56,338 nt of DNA from NCBI RefSeq assembly GCF_021531495.1, contig NZ_JADYTY010000012.1, positions 1-56,338 on the forward strand, written 5' to 3'. The notes beneath the pieces were generated by a model. The model was not told where the DNA came from, searched no databases, and was given only the letters and a program-made list of their open reading frames with translations. Below are positions 24,846-35,069 of the stretch, in pieces. The position numbers and the translations under genes are program-made. The DNA comes from Anaerovibrio lipolyticus (GTDB lineage: Bacteria; Bacillota; Negativicutes; Selenomonadales; Selenomonadaceae). Every line of letters starts with the position of its first letter. The stretch's first letter is position 1.

Positions 24846-25805
24846 ATGTTAAGTAATATTGCAATTTTGACAAGTGGAAATGACTGCCCTGGTTTGAACG
24901 CTGCCATCCGTGCCGTAGTGCGTACTGCCAGACATGACGGTGTACGTATCTGGGGGGTAAGAAATGGTTTTAAGGGTCTGCTGAAGGATCAGATAGAAGA
25001 GCTGAACACCCGCAGTGTAGGTGATATTATTCAGCGCGGTGGTACTGTATTAGGTACAGGCCGCTGCCCTGAGTTCCTGGAAGAGGAAAACCGCAAAATC
25101 GCTTTGGAGAATCTGCAGAAGCGTGGTATTGAGGGTGTAATCGTTATTGGTGGTGCTGGTTCTCAGGCTGGCGCTATGGAGCTGGGGAAGCTGGGCATGA
25201 ATGTAATCGGTATTCCTGGTACTATTGAAAATGATGTATGGGGTACTGACTATACCATTGGCTCTGATACTGCTGCTAACACTGTTGTAGATGCTATTAA
25301 CAAGCTGCGTGATACAGCCTGCGCTCATCGCCGTATTATCCTTCTTGAGGTAATGGGCAAGACTTCTGGCTGGCTGGCTATGGAAACCGGTATTGCTGGT
25401 GGCGCTGAGTATGTACTGGTACCAGAGGCTAAGTACAATCTGGATCGTATGTGCACTGAGATTCGCCAGGCCTATGAGGCAGGCAAGCGTTACAGCATTA
25501 TCGTTGTATCTGAGGGTGCTGGCTCTGCTGTAGAATTAGGCAAGCAGGTAGGGGAGAAAACCCAGATTGATACCCGTGTAACTGTACTGGGCCACATTCA
25601 GCGTGGTGGTTCTCCTACAGTTCAGGATCGTATCAATGCAAGCCTGCTGGGTGAGAAGGCTGTATTGGGCCTGATTAATGGTAAGACTGATATTATGTAT
25701 GGTCTGGATACTGGTACAGTAGTAGAGATTCCTTTGGAGGATGCTGCTCGTAATACCAAGACTCTGGATCCTGAATTTATCCGTCTCTCCAGAGTATTGG
25801 CTTAA
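24846..25805 (+). CDS. 6-phosphofructokinase family protein with altered active site
   Basis: A 319-residue protein that aligns end to end with bacterial PfkA (ILTSG..CPGLNAAIRAVVR, DIIQRGGTVLGT, TDYTIGSDTAANTVVDAI, RVTVLGHIQRGGSP). Several residues conserved in ATP-dependent PfkA differ. The GGD of the ATP loop is GND. The GGDGS loop is GGAGS, losing the Mg-ATP aspartate (D103 in E. coli). The catalytic TIDND is TIEND (D127 to Glu). MGR is MGK (R162). Fructose-6-phosphate residues such as those in GHIQRGG and TRVTVLGH are kept. The protein may be a weak or specialised kinase, use another donor, or be regulatory. It has GGAGG 8 nt before ATG 24846; no other glycolytic gene is adjacent. Confidence 0.85.
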   Translation: MLSNIAILTSGNDCPGLNAAIRAVVRTARHDGVRIWGVRNGFKGLLKDQIEELNTRSVGDIIQRGGTVLGTGRCPEFLEEENRKIALENLQKRGIEGVIVIGGAGSQAGAMELGKLGMNVIGIPGTIENDVWGTDYTIGSDTAANTVVDAINKLRDTACAHRRIILLEVMGKTSGWLAMETGIAGGAEYVLVPEAKYNLDRMCTEIRQAYEAGKRYSIIVVSEGAGSAVELGKQVGEKTQIDTRVTVLGHIQRGGSPTVQDRINASLLGEKAVLGLINGKTDIMYGLDTGTVVEIPLEDAARNTKTLDPEFIRLSRVLA

Positions 25806-25950
25806 TTTTCAGTCAACCTAATTGTATATCAGTAGGGGTATTGCCATATAGTGATGTGAATTTCTTGGAAAGTCTGTCATTCTTTTTGAGGATGGCGGGC
25901 TTTTTGGATATGGGATGCGATGATTATGGTAAGTTAAGGGGTGGTATGTA

Positions 25951-27651
25951 ATGGACAATATCAAGGTAAATGTTAAAATTTTGATTATGGTAGTCATTGC
26001 TGTAGTAGGTATGGCTATTATTGGCATTAGAGGTGCTGTGTCGATTAATGATGGGCACAAGCAAATGCAACAGATGTATGATGTGGAAATAAAATCTGTA
26101 GAGCTGTTGGGAAATGCTGAAAGCAAGATGCGTACAATCCAGGTACGGTCCATGCAGGTAATAGCAGATCCAACCCGTCTGACAGAGCTGAGCAAGGCTC
26201 AGCAGAAGGATATTTCCGAAATGGAGGCCATATTGCAGGAATATGCTACCTTGGCCAAGATGGATGGTTCAGCTGATGGCTTGGATGAAATGCTGGGCTA
26301 TTGGGACAGCTTCAAAAAATCCATGCCGGCTGTTATGACAGCTGTTCAGCAGGGAGGTACTCAGGCTGGTATCGATGAATATAACAGAAAAGGCAAGGAT
26401 GATACTGTTAAGCTAAGGGATTCCTTGAACAGCATGACTAATATTACCAAGGAAAAAGCCAAGGCCGCTAATGAGGCTGCCATTGAATCAGGCCGCAGCT
26501 CTATGATGGTGATGCTGATTACTACAATAGTGTGTGTGCTTTTGCTATTGGCCTTCTCCTACAAGCTGATAAATTCCATCAGAGATGCTTTGAACATCAT
26601 GGTGCATGTTTGTGACAAGCTTAGCAGTGGTAATTTTATTGTCCGCACCGAGCCATCTCAGCGGAAGGATGAGCTGGGGGATGTACATAGAGCATTGTAT
26701 GATATGACTCTGAAAATCGGTGATTTGCTGAAGGAAGTTTCTAAGACCACAGAGCAGATGGCAGCAGCCTCTCAGCAGTTAAATTCCAGCTCTATGGAAT
26801 CTGCCAATGCAGCTACCTCTGTAGCTCAGTCTGTGGCTGATGCGGCCTCTGTGGTAGTTCAGCAGCAGACCGCGGTAACCAATGGTGCAGACAGTGTGGC
26901 TTCTATTAGCCAGTCCGTCAAATCCATTAGTCAGGAAACTGAGGAAATATCTCAGGAAGCAGATCAGGCTGCCAAGAAGGCTGAGGCTGGTAATCTGGTG
27001 GTAGAAAAATCCGTTAATCAGATTCACAGTGTAGAGGAAAAGGTAAGAACCACTGCCCGGCTGGTAGATGAATTGGGAGCTCGTTCTCAGGAAATCGGTG
27101 CTATCGTAGATACAATTTCTGATTTGGCAGGGCAGACCAATTTGCTGGCTCTTAATGCGGCTATTGAGGCAGCCAGAGCTGGTGAACAGGGACGTGGCTT
27201 TGCGGTAGTTGCCGAGGAGGTTCGCAAACTGGCAGAACAGTCTGCTACAGCAGCTCAGCAGATTGCGGATTTGATTGGCAGAATTCAAGATGATACCTCC
27301 AAGGCTGTTGCCTCTATGGATTCCGATCGTCAGGCTGTGGTACAGGGAGCAGAGTCTGTAGAGGGACTGCGGCAAGTGTTTGAGGAGATAAATGGCCTGG
27401 TTATTGATGTGGCTGGCAAGATTGAAAGTATGTCTGATTCCATTCAGCATGTGGCAGATCAGAGCAGTGAGATAACTAATCATATGGAGCAGATTGATAC
27501 TGGAGCTGCCAAGGTGGCAGATAATATGCAGTCTATTTCTGCTGCTACGGAGGAGCAATCAGCTTCGGCTCAGGAGATAGCTTCTGCTAGTGATTCTCTG
27601 GCTAGACAGGCTCAGGATGTACAGGAAAACCTTCAGAAATTCAAGTTTTAA
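25951..27651 (+). CDS. Methyl-accepting chemotaxis protein
   Basis: A 566-residue transmembrane chemoreceptor. A first membrane helix (about 8-30) and a second (about 180-205, [18 protein letters not shown]) flank a periplasmic four-helix-bundle sensor (4[28 protein letters not shown]). HAMP (about 205-260) and a long cytoplasmic coiled coil follow, with the CheA/CheW-binding hairpin tip ending [35 protein letters not shown]. Glutamine/glutamate-rich heptads supply methylation sites. The ligand is unknown. The gene stands alone, and a second receptor lies at 41518. Confidence 0.94.
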   Translation: MDNIKVNVKILIMVVIAVVGMAIIGIRGAVSINDGHKQMQQMYDVEIKSVELLGNAESKMRTIQVRSMQVIADPTRLTELSKAQQKDISEMEAILQEYATLAKMDGSADGLDEMLGYWDSFKKSMPAVMTAVQQGGTQAGIDEYNRKGKDDTVKLRDSLNSMTNITKEKAKAANEAAIESGRSSMMVMLITTIVCVLLLLAFSYKLINSIRDALNIMVHVCDKLSSGNFIVRTEPSQRKDELGDVHRALYDMTLKIGDLLKEVSKTTEQMAAASQQLNSSSMESANAATSVAQSVADAASVVVQQQTAVTNGADSVASISQSVKSISQETEEISQEADQAAKKAEAGNLVVEKSVNQIHSVEEKVRTTARLVDELGARSQEIGAIVDTISDLAGQTNLLALNAAIEAARAGEQGRGFAVVAEEVRKLAEQSATAAQQIADLIGRIQDDTSKAVASMDSDRQAVVQGAESVEGLRQVFEEINGLVIDVAGKIESMSDSIQHVADQSSEITNHMEQIDTGAAKVADNMQSISAATEEQSASAQEIASASDSLARQAQDVQENLQKFKF

Positions 27652-27667
27652 TCTTTAACCTTTAACT

Positions 27668-27719
27668 AAAAAATGTCCTTTGAGAGTGCTAGGGATAAGC
27701 ACAATCAAAGGACATTTTT
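27668..27719. terminator. Bidirectional terminator
   Basis: AAAAATGTCCTTTGA/TCAAAGGACATTTTT with an inner GTGCT/AGCAC stem, between the chemoreceptor and the convergent response-regulator gene. Confidence 0.87.
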
Positions 27720-27784
27720 GCTTTGCAGATAAATTTTTGACGTATAGGAAAGAAAATTTGTTATACAACATTGGTTGTACGAAT

Positions 27785-29494
27785 TTAGATATGATGAGAT
27801 AAAAATTCAATATAATCATCAGAGGTAAGTGGTCGGGAATAATAGAAGCCCTGCATATTATAGCATCCCATTTTGAACATTTTTTCAGCCAGTTCCTTGG
27901 TTTCCACGCTTTCAATAATCACCTTGACATCCAGCTTGTTGGTCAGCTCAATAATGGTGCTGAGAATAATATCCACTCGAGGATTGTCTGGCTGAGTGTA
28001 GAAGCTGTGCAAATCTATTTTTATCATATCTACGGCAAGATTCTGCAGCAGTCTTATAGAGCTGAAATTGCTGCCAAAGGCATCCATAATTATCTGAAAG
28101 CCGCAGCTTTTAACCCGGCGGAGAATTTTGAAAAACTGCTCTGGTGCATTGCTGTAGGATTTTTCTGTCAGTTCCAGCCACAGCATCCAAGGCTTTAAAT
28201 CATATTTCCGCAGCAGCCGCAGTAAATAATCCACAAAGGAGTTATCATAAAAATTAATATGGGAAATATTAATGGAAACAGGATAAATAGGCAGGCCCCA
28301 ATCCCTTTGGCGGCTGAGAAAATGGCAGGCCTGCTCCCAGGCATACCGGTCAATACGGCTGATAAAGCCATTTTTTTCAAAAATGGGAATAAACTTCTTG
28401 GGGTTTATGGTGCCCTGCTGGGGATGCTGCCAGCGAAGCAAAGCTTCTCCGGCAATAGGCATGGCATGGTCAATATCTCCTACCAATTGATAAATTGGCT
28501 GAAATTTTACGAAAAATTGTCCTTCCTTTAGGGCAGGCTCCATTTCCTTGGCAATAAGCCTTTCCTCCCTTAGCTTGGTTCTCAGGGCATCATCATAAAT
28601 CATATAACGCTTGGTCTGGAACTTTCGAGCGGAGGTCATGGCTAAATGAGCCCGATCCAGCATCTGCTCTGGGGAGAGGTAAATATTGTCAATGGGATAT
28701 ACTCCGGCATAAAAGGTGATACTGCGATAAATGGATAGGGAATGCATCATGGCATCCAGTCCTTGAATCAACAAATCCATATCTACCAAATCTTCTGGCA
28801 GCAGCAAGGCAAAGGCATCGGCGGAAAGGTGGGTGGCAATACCCCGCTTGCCAATAATGGTGTTGAAATAGGAGGCAGCGGTTTTGAGAATAATATCTCC
28901 CGTTTCCATATTAAACAGCTCGTTAATCAGCTTGAAGCAGGATATGTCCAGATAGATTACATAGTATCTGGTATGACTGTCATTATTGATAATAGAGGGC
29001 AGCTGCTGGAGAAAGGTGTTCTGGGTAAGCAGGCCTGTTAGCTGATCAATATCAATAATTTGCTGCATTTCGCTAATGCGGCGTTCCTGTACACTTTGGT
29101 GCAGCTTAAGCTGTTCATTCTCCTTCCGGCCCAGCACATTAAAGACTCGGCAGCGCACGATAATGGGATTGTAAGGCTTGGTAATATAGTCGGCAGCTCC
29201 TCCTTCCATGGAAAAGGCTTCGCTGGCGGTGTCGTTGACTGATGTGGTAACTATTACGGGAATATCGCTATAGCGGGGATTGGTTTTTAACTTGTCCAAT
29301 ACTTCCATTCCGCTCATTTTGGGCATGACAAGATCCAGCATAATTATGTCGACAGGCTGGCTATAAACATAATCAAATGTTTCCTGTCCATCCTTGGCTT
29401 GGAGAATATTAAATTCATCTCGAAAATAGCTGGCTAGAATGGCACGATTTATTTCCTTGTCATCTACAATCAGCATGGTTTGTTTCTTTTCCAA
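27785..29494 (-). CDS. Response regulator with degenerate GGDEF and EAL domains
   Basis: A 569-residue cytoplasmic signalling protein. The receiver domain (1-125) has the acidic pair VDD, the phospho-acceptor in MLDLVMPKMSG and the lysine in YITKPYNP. The GGDEF domain (about 155-290) keeps its fold, but the active motif is SADAF, so cyclase activity is unlikely. The EAL domain (about 310-565) keeps GEALLRW, NISHINF, ELTEKS and IKIDL, but the DDFG loop is DAFGSN and the late glutamate motif is ESVET, so phosphodiesterase activity is doubtful. It may bind c-di-GMP or act by phosphorylation-driven interaction. Start TTG 29494 with AGAGGAAG upstream. No histidine kinase is nearby. Confidence 0.88.
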   Translation of the reverse strand: MEKKQTMLIVDDKEINRAILASYFRDEFNILQAKDGQETFDYVYSQPVDIIMLDLVMPKMSGMEVLDKLKTNPRYSDIPVIVTTSVNDTASEAFSMEGGAADYITKPYNPIIVRCRVFNVLGRKENEQLKLHQSVQERRISEMQQIIDIDQLTGLLTQNTFLQQLPSIINNDSHTRYYVIYLDISCFKLINELFNMETGDIILKTAASYFNTIIGKRGIATHLSADAFALLLPEDLVDMDLLIQGLDAMMHSLSIYRSITFYAGVYPIDNIYLSPEQMLDRAHLAMTSARKFQTKRYMIYDDALRTKLREERLIAKEMEPALKEGQFFVKFQPIYQLVGDIDHAMPIAGEALLRWQHPQQGTINPKKFIPIFEKNGFISRIDRYAWEQACHFLSRQRDWGLPIYPVSINISHINFYDNSFVDYLLRLLRKYDLKPWMLWLELTEKSYSNAPEQFFKILRRVKSCGFQIIMDAFGSNFSSIRLLQNLAVDMIKIDLHSFYTQPDNPRVDIILSTIIELTNKLDVKVIIESVETKELAEKMFKMGCYNMQGFYYSRPLTSDDYIEFLSHHI

Positions 29495-29776
29495 TACAAA
29501 TCACTTCCTCTTGTTTCGTCCATTATGAATAAATTCTACAAAAATTCCTTATATCCTGCTTGACGGCAAATATTTTGACTAAAGGGGCAAAATTTGTGAA
29601 AAGCTTTAGAACGAATGGGAAAACATCAAAATTATTAACCAAATTGAAAATCTGTAAAAATGTTGAGTAAAAAATACACAATTGTACAAATATAAAAGGT
29701 CTATAGACAGAAAGAAGAAAAAGCGATAAAATATGTACATAGACATAATGTATACAAAATTAGGGGGGCAGATTGA

Positions 29777-30979
29777 ATGAATATTCATGAGTATCAGAGT
29801 AAGCAGGTACTGAGATCCTTCGGGGTTAATGTTCCAAACGGTAAGCCAGCTTTTACTGTTGAGGAAGCTGTAGAGGCTGCCAAGGAGCTTAATGCCAAAG
29901 TAACTGTTGTTAAGGCACAGATTCACGCAGGCGGCCGCGGTAAGGCTGGCGGTGTAAAGATTGCTAAGACTCTTGATGAGGTTAAGGAATATGCAACCGA
30001 ACTTTTAGGCAAGGTTCTGGTTACTCATCAGACTGGTCCTGAGGGCAAGAAGGTAAACCGTCTTCTCATTGAGGAAGGCTCCAATATTGCTAAGGAATAT
30101 TATCTGAGTTTTGTAAATGACCGTAATACTGCCAAGATCGTTATGATTGGTTCCGAAGAGGGCGGTATGGAAATCGAGAAGGTTGCTGCTGAGCATCCTG
30201 AGAAGATTATCAAGGAATACATTGATATTTCTGTTGGCCTGCTGCCATTCCAGGCTACCCGTATGGCTTACAAGATGAACTTTAAGCCAGAGGTTGTTCG
30301 CAAGGCTGCTGCTACCATGCAGAAGCTGTACAACGCTTTCATTGGCAAGGACTGCAGCCAGGTTGAGATTAACCCATTGGTTGTTACTGCTGAGGACGAT
30401 GTAATTTGCTTGGATGCTAAGCTGAACTTTGATGATAGCGGTTTGTTCCGTCATCCTGATATTGTGGAGCTGCGGGATAAGACTGAGGAAGATCCAAAGG
30501 AGCTGTGGGCAGCTGAAGAGGGGCTTAACTATGTAAACCTGGGCGGTGACGTTGCCTGCATGGTAAATGGTGCTGGTTTGGCTATGGCTACTGTTGATAT
30601 TCTGAAGTATTATGGTGGCGATCCTGCAAACTTCCTGGATGTAGGCGGCAGTTCCACTCCTGAGAAGATTGCTACTGCATTTGAGATTATGCTGGATGGT
30701 GGTCAGTCCAAGGGTATCTTCGTAAACATCTTTGGCGGCATCAACCGTTGCGATGTTATTGCTGAGGGTATTCAGAAGGCAGCTCAGATTATTGCTGAAA
30801 AGACCGGTACTGACGGTATTCCTGTTCCTGTAGTAGTTCGTCTTGAGGGTACCAATGTAGAGTTGGGCCGCAAGATTCTCACCGACAAGCCTGTAAAGAA
30901 CGTTATCATGGCTCCAACTATGGAGGGTGGCGCAGAGCAGATTGTAAACCTGGTTAAAGAGGCTGAGAAGAACGCTTAA
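29777..30979 (+). CDS. sucC: Succinyl-CoA synthetase (ADP-forming) beta subunit
   Basis: A 400-residue ATP-grasp subunit. It begins [20 protein letters not shown], has the nucleotide loop [18 protein letters not shown] and the CoA-ligase part with [19 protein letters not shown] and [15 protein letters not shown]. With SucD it interconverts succinyl-CoA and succinate with substrate-level phosphorylation, central to succinate/propionate metabolism in Negativicutes. GGGGGG precedes the ATG. sucD follows after 20 bp. Confidence 0.96.
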   Translation: MNIHEYQSKQVLRSFGVNVPNGKPAFTVEEAVEAAKELNAKVTVVKAQIHAGGRGKAGGVKIAKTLDEVKEYATELLGKVLVTHQTGPEGKKVNRLLIEEGSNIAKEYYLSFVNDRNTAKIVMIGSEEGGMEIEKVAAEHPEKIIKEYIDISVGLLPFQATRMAYKMNFKPEVVRKAAATMQKLYNAFIGKDCSQVEINPLVVTAEDDVICLDAKLNFDDSGLFRHPDIVELRDKTEEDPKELWAAEEGLNYVNLGGDVACMVNGAGLAMATVDILKYYGGDPANFLDVGGSSTPEKIATAFEIMLDGGQSKGIFVNIFGGINRCDVIAEGIQKAAQIIAEKTGTDGIPVPVVVRLEGTNVELGRKILTDKPVKNVIMAPTMEGGAEQIVNLVKEAEKNA

Positions 30980-30999
30980 GGAAAAGGAGGATTTCTAAG

Positions 31000-31905
31000 A
31001 TGAGTATTATTTTAGATAAAGATACAAAGGTTATTGTACAGGGCATTACTGGTAAAACCGCAATGTTCCATACTAAGCAGATGCTGGAATATGGCACCAA
31101 GATCGTAGCAGGTGTTACTCCAGGCAAGGCTGGTCAGGTGGTAGAGGGTGTTCCTGTATTCAACACTGTTCAGGATGCTGTTGAGGCTACTGGTGCTACT
31201 GCTTCTGTAGTATTCGTACCACCTCGCTTTGCTGCTGACTCCATTATGGAAGGTGTAGAGGCAGGCTTGGATCTGGTTGTCTGCATTACCGAGCATGTAC
31301 CTGTTCAGGATATGATTAAGGTTCGTGCTTATATGGAGGGTAAGAAAACCCGTCTTATCGGACCAAATTGCCCAGGCATTCTCACCGTTGGGGAGGCTAA
31401 GCTGGGTATTATCCCAGGCTATATCTACAAGAAAGGTCATGTAGGTGTAATTTCCCGCTCTGGTACCTTGACCTATGAGGCTTCCTTCCAGTTGTCTCAG
31501 GCTGGTTTGGGCCAGACCACTGCTGTTGGTATCGGTGGTGATCCTGTTAAGGGTACTGACTTCATTGATGCCTTGAAGCTCTTCAAGGATGATGATGATA
31601 CTCTGGCTCTCATCATGATTGGTGAGATTGGTGGTACTGCTGAGGAAGATGCTGCGAAGTGGATTGCTGAGAATATGCCTAATAAGCCAGTTGTAGGCTT
31701 CATTGCTGGTGTTCAGGCGCCTCCAGGCAAGCGCATGGGCCATGCTGGTGCTATTATTGCTGGCGGCAAGGGTACTGCTGCTGACAAGATTAAGGCTCTC
31801 AATGCTGTTGGTATTCCAGTAGCTGAGAATGTAGCTCAGATTGGTGAGACTATGGTTAAGCTTCTGAAGGAGAAGGGCCTCTATGAAAAGTGCCATACCT
31901 GCTAA
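31000..31905 (+). CDS. sucD: Succinyl-CoA synthetase (ADP-forming) alpha subunit
   Basis: A 301-residue subunit that binds CoA and carries the phosphohistidine. It has [52 protein letters not shown] and the active histidine in [15 protein letters not shown]. Operon partner of sucC; GGAAAAGGAGG upstream. Confidence 0.96.
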   Translation: MSIILDKDTKVIVQGITGKTAMFHTKQMLEYGTKIVAGVTPGKAGQVVEGVPVFNTVQDAVEATGATASVVFVPPRFAADSIMEGVEAGLDLVVCITEHVPVQDMIKVRAYMEGKKTRLIGPNCPGILTVGEAKLGIIPGYIYKKGHVGVISRSGTLTYEASFQLSQAGLGQTTAVGIGGDPVKGTDFIDALKLFKDDDDTLALIMIGEIGGTAEEDAAKWIAENMPNKPVVGFIAGVQAPPGKRMGHAGAIIAGGKGTAADKIKALNAVGIPVAENVAQIGETMVKLLKEKGLYEKCHTC

Positions 31906-31937
31906 TTACTCAGGCAAGGTAATAATGTAATCAAATT

Positions 31938-31969
31938 ACGGGATGCTGTTAGACAGTGTCCCGTTTTTG
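31938..31969 (+). terminator. Terminator of sucCD
   Basis: ACGGGA-(T)GCTGT..ACAGTG-TCCCGT stem followed by TTTTTG. Confidence 0.85.
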
Positions 31970-31989
31970 TTTTTTATTTTTTTCGTTTG

Positions 31990-31998
31990 TGGTATAAT
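31990..31998 (+). promoter_or_regulatory. Extended -10 promoter of galU-galE-ychF
   Basis: TGGTATAAT (TGn-TATAAT); no good -35 within the T-rich stretch upstream. About 34 bp ahead of the galU start. Confidence 0.5.
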
Positions 31999-32031
31999 GG
32001 TGTAGAATATCTTATTTAGGGGTGTGATTTT

Positions 32032-32916
32032 ATGGCAAGGATTAAAAAGGCAGTTATTCCGGCTGCTGGCTTTGGTACCAGATTTCTGCCGGTTACCAAG
32101 GCAACGCCTAAGGAAATGCTGCCCATCGTGGATAAGCCTACCATTCAGTATATTGTGGAGGAGGCTCTGGCCAGTGGTATAGAAGAAATTCTGATTATCA
32201 GCGGTCACGCCAAGAGAGCCATTGAGGATCATTTTGATTCTGCCCCTGTTTTGGAACGGGAGCTGGAGGAAAAGGGCAAGGATGATTTGCTGGCAATTGT
32301 ACGGGAAACAGCAGATATTAATGTCCATTATATCCGGCAGAAAAAAATGCGGGGCTTAGGTGATGCCATTCTCTGTGCCAAGTCCTTTATGGCTGGGGAG
32401 CCTTTTGCAGTGCTTTTAGGTGATGATGTGGTTTATGCTGATGCCACCAAGGGACAGCAGCCTGCCCTGCGGCAGCTTATAGATATCTATGATGCCTATG
32501 GCGGCTCTGTATTGGGCTGTCAGCAGGTGGTGCCGGAGAAGGTGTCTTCCTATGGCATTGTGGCTGGCAAGGAAATTGCTGGCTCCAAGCTGTTGAAGGT
32601 TTCAGACATGATTGAAAAGCCGGAGCTAAGCGAAGCTCCTAGCAATATTGCTGTTTTAGGCCGTTATATTATTTCCCCAACTATCTTTGAACTGCTGGAG
32701 CATACTGCTCCTGGCAAGGGGGGAGAGGTACAGCTGACGGATGCCTTGAAGCAGCTGGCACTGGTAGAGCCGGTTTGGGCATATTGCTTTGAGGGCAAGC
32801 GCTATGATGTGGGAGATAAGCTGGGCTTTTTGAAGGCCACAGTGGAATTTGCCCTGCGGCGGCCGGATTTAGGCGGCCCTTTTAGATCCTATTTAGAAGA
32901 ACTCATGAAGGAGTGA
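32032..32916 (+). CDS. galU: UTP-glucose-1-phosphate uridylyltransferase
   Basis: A 294-residue nucleotidyltransferase making UDP-glucose for cell-surface glycans. The N-terminal motif IKKAVIPAAGFGTRFLP, KEMLPIVDKPTIQYIVEEA, and LLGDDVVY are diagnostic. It is followed 8 bp later by galE, which converts the product to UDP-galactose, so the pair supplies sugar donors, perhaps for the polysaccharide-type cluster at 36-41 kb. Confidence 0.95.
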   Translation: MARIKKAVIPAAGFGTRFLPVTKATPKEMLPIVDKPTIQYIVEEALASGIEEILIISGHAKRAIEDHFDSAPVLERELEEKGKDDLLAIVRETADINVHYIRQKKMRGLGDAILCAKSFMAGEPFAVLLGDDVVYADATKGQQPALRQLIDIYDAYGGSVLGCQQVVPEKVSSYGIVAGKEIAGSKLLKVSDMIEKPELSEAPSNIAVLGRYIISPTIFELLEHTAPGKGGEVQLTDALKQLALVEPVWAYCFEGKRYDVGDKLGFLKATVEFALRRPDLGGPFRSYLEELMKE

Positions 32917-32923
32917 TTCGACT

Positions 32924-33940
32924 ATGAAAATCTTTTTAGCAGGTGGTGCCGGGTACATTGGCACCCATACCGCTGTTGAATTGCTGAATAATGGCTATGA
33001 AGTAGTAATTGTTGACGATTACGCCAATAGCTGTCCAGAGGCAGTAGCCAGAGTGGAGGAGCTGACAGGCAAGAAGGTTGCTCTCTATGAGGCTGATGTG
33101 CAGGATGAGCAGGCTATGGAAAGAATTATGCGGGCTGAAAAGCCTGATACCGTAATTCATTTTGCTGGCCTGAAGGCTGTAGGTGAGTCTGTACAGCAGC
33201 CATTGCGGTACTATCGGAATAATATCAATACGACTCTATCGCTTTTGGAGGCTATGGAAGCTGTAGGGGTGGATAAATTTATTTTCTCCTCCTCAGCTAC
33301 AGTTTATGGGGCTCAGAATCCATCTCCTTATAAGGAGGATATGCCCAAGGGGCTTTGCACAAATCCTTATGGCTGGACCAAATCCATGATGGAGCAGATT
33401 CTAGCAGATGCAGTGGTGGCTTATCCCCGCCTAGGTGTAGTTTTACTGCGGTATTTTAATCCTATTGGCGCCCATGAATCCGGTCGCATTGGTGAGGATC
33501 CTCAGGGGATTCCTAATAATCTGATGCCTTATGTTTCCCAGGTGGCTATTGGCCAGCGGCAGGAGCTGACGATTTTTGGTAATGACTATGATACACCAGA
33601 TGGTACCTGCCTGCGGGATTATATTCATGTGGTAGATTTGGCAGAGGGCCATTTGAAGGCTGTGGAGTTTTCCGAAAACCATCAGGGGATAGATGTGTTT
33701 AATCTGGGCACTGGCAAGCCATATAGTGTTCTGGATATTGTCAATACCTTCCAGGAAGTTAATCAGGTACCAGTTAAATATACCATAGGGCCTCGTCGGG
33801 CTGGGGATTTGCCTATCTGCTATGCAGATGCTTCCAAGGCCAAGGCTGTGCTGGGCTGGGAGGCCAAAAAAACGCTGGCAGATATGTGCCGTGATAGCTG
33901 GAATTGGCAGAAGCACAACCCCAAGGGCTATAGAAAATAA
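32924..33940 (+). CDS. galE: UDP-glucose 4-epimerase
   Basis: A 338-residue short-chain dehydrogenase of the extended type. NAD-binding GGAGYIGTHTAVELL, the SSSATVYG catalytic serine/threonine region, the YxxxK pair in NPYGWTKSMMEQ, and RYFNPIGAHESG match GalE. It interconverts UDP-glucose and UDP-galactose. GAAGGAGTG precedes the ATG. Confidence 0.95.
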   Translation: MKIFLAGGAGYIGTHTAVELLNNGYEVVIVDDYANSCPEAVARVEELTGKKVALYEADVQDEQAMERIMRAEKPDTVIHFAGLKAVGESVQQPLRYYRNNINTTLSLLEAMEAVGVDKFIFSSSATVYGAQNPSPYKEDMPKGLCTNPYGWTKSMMEQILADAVVAYPRLGVVLLRYFNPIGAHESGRIGEDPQGIPNNLMPYVSQVAIGQRQELTIFGNDYDTPDGTCLRDYIHVVDLAEGHLKAVEFSENHQGIDVFNLGTGKPYSVLDIVNTFQEVNQVPVKYTIGPRRAGDLPICYADASKAKAVLGWEAKKTLADMCRDSWNWQKHNPKGYRK

Positions 33941-33962
33941 ATGATAAAGGTGGAAATATATT

Positions 33963-35069
33963 TTGAGTAATTTAGAAGTAGGAATCGTTGGTTTGCCAAA
34001 TGTAGGCAAGAGCACTTTGTTTAACGCTATTACCAAGGCTGGTGCAGAGGCAGCAAATTATCCTTTCTGTACCATTGAGCCTAATGTGGGTATTGTAGAT
34101 GTGCCAGATAAGCGTCTGCAGGTACTGCACGAAATGTACAATTCCAAGAAAACTACCCCGGCAGCCTTCCGTTTCGTGGATATTGCTGGCTTGGTAAAGG
34201 GTGCTTCCAAGGGCGAGGGCCTGGGCAACAAGTTCCTGGAGCATATCCGTCAGGTAGATGCAGTGGCTCAGGTTGTTCGTTGCTTTGAGGATGGAGATAT
34301 TACCCATGTAGAGGGTTCCATAGATCCAATCCGTGATATTGAGATTATCAACACGGAGCTGTGTCTGGCTGATATGGAGGTATTGGAGCGCCGTATGCAG
34401 AAGCTGGTAAAGCTGGCTAAATCCGGTGCTAAGGAGGCTAAGGCAGAACAGGCTGTTTTGGACAAAATAAAAGCAGCTCTGGATGAGGGCAAAACTGTCC
34501 GCAGTGTAGAGCTGTCTGATGATGAGAAGGATATGATTAAGGAAATGAACTTCCTGACCATGAAGCCTACTCTTTATGTAGCTAATGTAGGTGAGGATGA
34601 GGTTGCTACGGCTGATGCCGAAAATCCCCATGTACAGAAGGTTAGGGAATATGCTGCCTCTGAGAATGCTCAGGTGGTTTCCATATCTGCCCGGGTAGAA
34701 TCTGAGATTGCCGAGCTGGATGAGGATGAAGCCAAGGAATTCCTGCAGGAAATGGGCTTGGAACAGTCTGGTTTGGAGAAGCTGATTCATGCAGCCTTTG
34801 ATTTGTTGGGCTTGATGACCTTCCTGACTGCTGGCCCTGATGAGTGTCGGGCCTGGACTATTGTTAAGGGCACCACTGCACCAAAGGCAGCAGGCAAGAT
34901 TCATTCCGATATTGAGCGTGGCTTTATTCGGGCTGAAATTGTGAATTTTGATGATCTGGTAGCCGCTGGATCCACAGCCGCAGCTAGAGAAAAGGGCCAG
35001 GTGCGGCTGGAAGGCAAGGACTATATTATGCAGGACGGAGATGTAACCTACTTCCGGTTTAATGTATAA
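33963..35069 (+). CDS. ychF: Redox-regulated ATPase/GTPase YchF (EngD)
   Basis: A 368-residue Obg-family P-loop protein that hydrolyses ATP and associates with ribosomes. It has [39 protein letters not shown], an NxxE variant of the G4 motif (YVANVGEDE), and a C-terminal TGS-like domain ([29 protein letters not shown]). The TTG start at 33963 follows AAAGGTGGA. The last 22 bp overlap the 3' end of the convergent nitrilase-family gene, so there is no room for a separate terminator. Confidence 0.95.
   Translation: MSNLEVGIVGLPNVGKSTLFNAITKAGAEAANYPFCTIEPNVGIVDVPDKRLQVLHEMYNSKKTTPAAFRFVDIAGLVKGASKGEGLGNKFLEHIRQVDAVAQVVRCFEDGDITHVEGSIDPIRDIEIINTELCLADMEVLERRMQKLVKLAKSGAKEAKAEQAVLDKIKAALDEGKTVRSVELSDDEKDMIKEMNFLTMKPTLYVANVGEDEVATADAENPHVQKVREYAASENAQVVSISARVESEIAELDEDEAKEFLQEMGLEQSGLEKLIHAAFDLLGLMTFLTAGPDECRAWTIVKGTTAPKAAGKIHSDIERGFIRAEIVNFDDLVAAGSTAAAREKGQVRLEGKDYIMQDGDVTYFRFNV

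Noticed and set aside
29495-29776. Possible Rex-type site (TTTGTGAAAAGC) ahead of sucC
   Set aside because: Only one half-site is recognisable; the other arm does not match.
31012-31896. 294-codon open frame opposite sucD
   Set aside because: Shadow of the real sucD frame; composition not protein-like.
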